Shown one piece after another: positions 4,601-6,337 of a stretch of 6,337 bases of DNA. Each line of letters opens with the position of its first letter. Position 1 is the stretch's first letter. The notes beneath the pieces were generated by a model. It was not told where the DNA came from. It did not search any database and saw only the letters and a list, made by a program, of their open reading frames with translations. Origin of the DNA: Actinobacteria bacterium UBA2286 (GTDB lineage Bacteria; Actinomycetota; Coriobacteriia; Anaerosomatales; Anaerosomataceae); assembly GCA_002345925.1 (NCBI GenBank), contig DDWM01000021.1, positions 1 through 6,337 of the forward strand, read 5' to 3'. A program made the position numbers and the translations under genes.

Positions 4601-6287
4601 GGCGCTCCGGAGCCCGGTCGCCCCCCGTTGTAAGAAGGTCCTTCAGGACCGACACCACGGAGGGATCGAACTGGGCTCCTGCTTTGTCCAGAAGTTCTGC
4701 GAGTGCCTGAGCCTTGGTCATGGCGCCGCGATACGGACGCGGAGATGTCATCGCGACATAGGCGTCAGCAACCGCAAGGATGCGTGCGCCTAGCGGTATC
4801 GACTCCCCTGCCAGTCCGCCGCCGTAGCCGTGTCCGTCGAACCACTCGTGGTGGTGATAGACGATCGGTACGACCTCGCGAAGCGCAGGTAGCTCCTGCA
4901 GTATCTCCGCAGCGATTTGCGGGTGCAGCTTCAGCAAACCATGCTCCACTGTCGACAGCGGCCGGTTGATCGATCCGACCGGCTCTCCGGTGGCCGCCAT
5001 TCCTATGTCATGCAGCAGCGCAGCGACTCTAAGTGCCTCCTGCTGATCCTCGGGAAGTCCGAGTACCGCGCCTATCTCGGTCGCGTACGACAGTATGCGC
5101 TCCGTGCCGCCCTTGGAGTACGGATCCTTCGTCTCCATGGCGAGTGCAAGCGCCTTTAGGGTGTCGAAGTACAATTCGCGCGACGACGCTACCGCATTGG
5201 CGTTGCGCAGCGCGACTGCGGTTTGCTTTCCGAGGGTTTCAAGCGCATGCATGTGCGATTCAGTGAACCTTGCAGGGAAGCTTCGGCTGCCAACGTTGAT
5301 GATGCCGAGAGTACCGTCGCTGTCAGCGATCGGTACCGAAACCGCCGAACGGATGCCATGGCGGCGGCCAGATTTTGGGCGAGCCGGTAGATCTTCGATG
5401 AGCAACGGCTGTCCCGTCGACAGCACCCAGCCGGCAATGCCTTCGCCTTCTCCGAGCGAGGTGTCGCGAACGACATCAGCAGGTAGTCCTTCGGCTTTGA
5501 CGATACTGAGACGCCCGGTGGCGGGATCTGTGAGCATGATGCTACCGGTAGCGGCGTCGGACATCCGCATGGCTGTATCAAGAGCGGTCTGGAGCACCTC
5601 TTCGGGGTCCAGCCTTCTACTCAGATCGCGAGCGATCTCAACCAGCGCAGCGGCCATCTCGGTCTCAATGCGGGCGACGTGCAGTGCAAGGCTACCAGCG
5701 AGTGCGCCACGCAGCGGCGAAGTGAGTTGAGCCAGCTGCATACCGTTTGGGTCGTCTGTGACCGAGATATCAACAGCTGCAACGCCTCGGGCAGTACCGG
5801 GATCAAGTGGCAGCGCGAAGCGCCAGATGACACGTTCGACGCCGCCGCTCTGCACACGGGCGAGCGGGGCGAGCGCGGCAGCGCCTTCGCGCACAGATTT
5901 TCCGAGAATCTCATCCTCGAGCGAAATAGGCTGCGGAGCAGGGCTCATCGGTCCTACTGCTGCAACCAGTCGAAGCGTTGCCGAGGAAGGGTCTTCTAGC
6001 CACAAATGAGCCGCGACCGCCTGTGCAGCGGGAGCGATCGCATCAGAAAGCGCATGCAATACGGCGTCGACATCAAGGGTCGCCGGCATCCGAATCGGCG
6101 CTGGCGTGACGGGTGCGATCTTCTCGGCGGGTGGTTCTTCCGGGGGCATGACGTGCTTCTCGGCACGGTTGCGCGCGATGGTGTTGATGAGAATCGCCGA
6201 GACGAACCCGACTGCGACAGCACCCAGCCATGCCTGCCTGAATACGATTGCAGCGATTCCAGCCACAAGCGCAAGGATGGCGAGCAT
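4590..6287 (-). CDS. Membrane-anchored GAF-GAF-HD-GYP signalling protein (divergent HD-GYP)
   Basis: HD-GYP domains are metal-dependent phosphodiesterases, typically degrading cyclic di-GMP; GAF domains sense small ligands. From ATG 6287 the product has 565 residues: two hydrophobic helices (about 1-16 and 19-36), a Pro-rich linker (47-68), a divergent GAF-like domain (about 72-205), a clear GAF domain (about 215-365, with GEGIAGWVLSTGQPLLIED 281-299) and HD-GYP (about 370-550). Retained HD-GYP residues are Glu385, His426-Asp427, His455, His479-His480-Glu481, Asp484 and Asp508. Altered ones are Gly394 for the usual His in GHSERV, Met430 for the HDxGK lysine, Gly489 for the proline of GYP and Val511 for a late Asp. 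The frame stays open from 6288 to the window edge with no better start, so the true start may lie upstream. No partner cyclase is visible. Phosphodiesterase activity is plausible but unproven; a sensor without catalysis is the alternative. Confidence 0.9.
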   Translation of the reverse strand: MLAILALVAGIAAIVFRQAWLGAVAVGFVSAILINTIARNRAEKHVMPPEEPPAEKIAPVTPAPIRMPATLDVDAVLHALSDAIAPAAQAVAAHLWLEDPSSATLRLVAAVGPMSPAPQPISLEDEILGKSVREGAAALAPLARVQSGGVERVIWRFALPLDPGTARGVAAVDISVTDDPNGMQLAQLTSPLRGALAGSLALHVARIETEMAAALVEIARDLSRRLDPEEVLQTALDTAMRMSDAATGSIMLTDPATGRLSIVKAEGLPADVVRDTSLGEGEGIAGWVLSTGQPLLIEDLPARPKSGRRHGIRSAVSVPIADSDGTLGIINVGSRSFPARFTESHMHALETLGKQTAVALRNANAVASSRELYFDTLKALALAMETKDPYSKGGTERILSYATEIGAVLGLPEDQQEALRVAALLHDIGMAATGEPVGSINRPLSTVEHGLLKLHPQIAAEILQELPALREVVPIVYHHHEWFDGHGYGGGLAGESIPLGARILAVADAYVAMTSPRPYRGAMTKAQALAELLDKAGAQFDPSVVSVLKDLLTTGGDRAPERQRP

Positions 6288-6337
6288 GACCCCACCGCCA
6301 CTTTGGCGGCTTGAGTCGCGTGTAGTCGTCAGGTCGG

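Noticed and set aside
1..6337. Mobile element, prophage, toxin-antitoxin, CRISPR or defence genes
   Set aside because: No transposase, integrase, direct-repeat array or defence-type domain is seen; every sizable gene is a recognisable chromosomal family with similar base composition.

Overview
The window reads as ordinary chromosomal DNA from a GC-rich Gram-positive bacterium. A deep-branching Actinobacteriota, perhaps a Coriobacteriia-like lineage, fits best. This rests on the gene order (rpmB next to asp23/yloU, fakA/yloV and recG, as around the Bacillus subtilis yloU-yloV-recG locus), the four-cysteine L28 protein, the strong AGGAG-type ribosome sites and the GC-rich codons. The taxonomic call is an inference. 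No mobile element, CRISPR array, tRNA or rRNA was seen.

Layout, left to right. Positions 1-1241 (minus strand) hold the first 413 residues of RecG, cut by the left edge inside helicase motif II. Positions 1252-2103 (minus) hold a DegV/FakB-family fatty-acid-binding protein. Positions 2140-3774 (minus) hold a complete FakA/YloV fatty acid kinase. Positions 3771-4121 (minus) hold a small Asp23/Gls24 (YloU-type) protein. These four genes run asp23 -> fakA -> degV -> recG with gaps of -1 or -4, 36 and 10 bases, so they are almost certainly one transcription unit. Positions 4122-4380 are a divergent control region of 259 bases. It holds a good sigma-70-type promoter for rpmB, several inverted repeats, and a UUCG-capped hairpin in the asp23 leader. 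Positions 4381-4569 (plus) encode ribosomal protein L28. Positions 4590-6287 (minus, frame still open to 6337) encode a membrane-anchored GAF-GAF-HD-GYP signalling protein that converges on rpmB.

How the genes work together. FakA and the DegV protein together make a plausible fatty acid kinase: DegV presents a bound fatty acid and FakA phosphorylates it, giving acyl-phosphate for phospholipid synthesis. Asp23-family proteins are envelope-associated and travel with FakA in many Gram-positives. RecG remodels stalled replication forks and is probably only a co-transcribed neighbour.

No wholly new system is evident. The points most worth a second look are: (i) the HD-GYP domain, which lacks a conserved histidine, the HDxGK lysine, the GYP proline and a late aspartate; (ii) the DegV protein, which has Tyr where FakB proteins carry a conserved carboxylate-site His; (iii) a 20-bp perfect-arm dyad and repeated GTGCGC-type half-sites in the divergent control region; and (iv) a compact hairpin between rpmB and the HD-GYP gene whose loop and arm contain the latter's stop codon.
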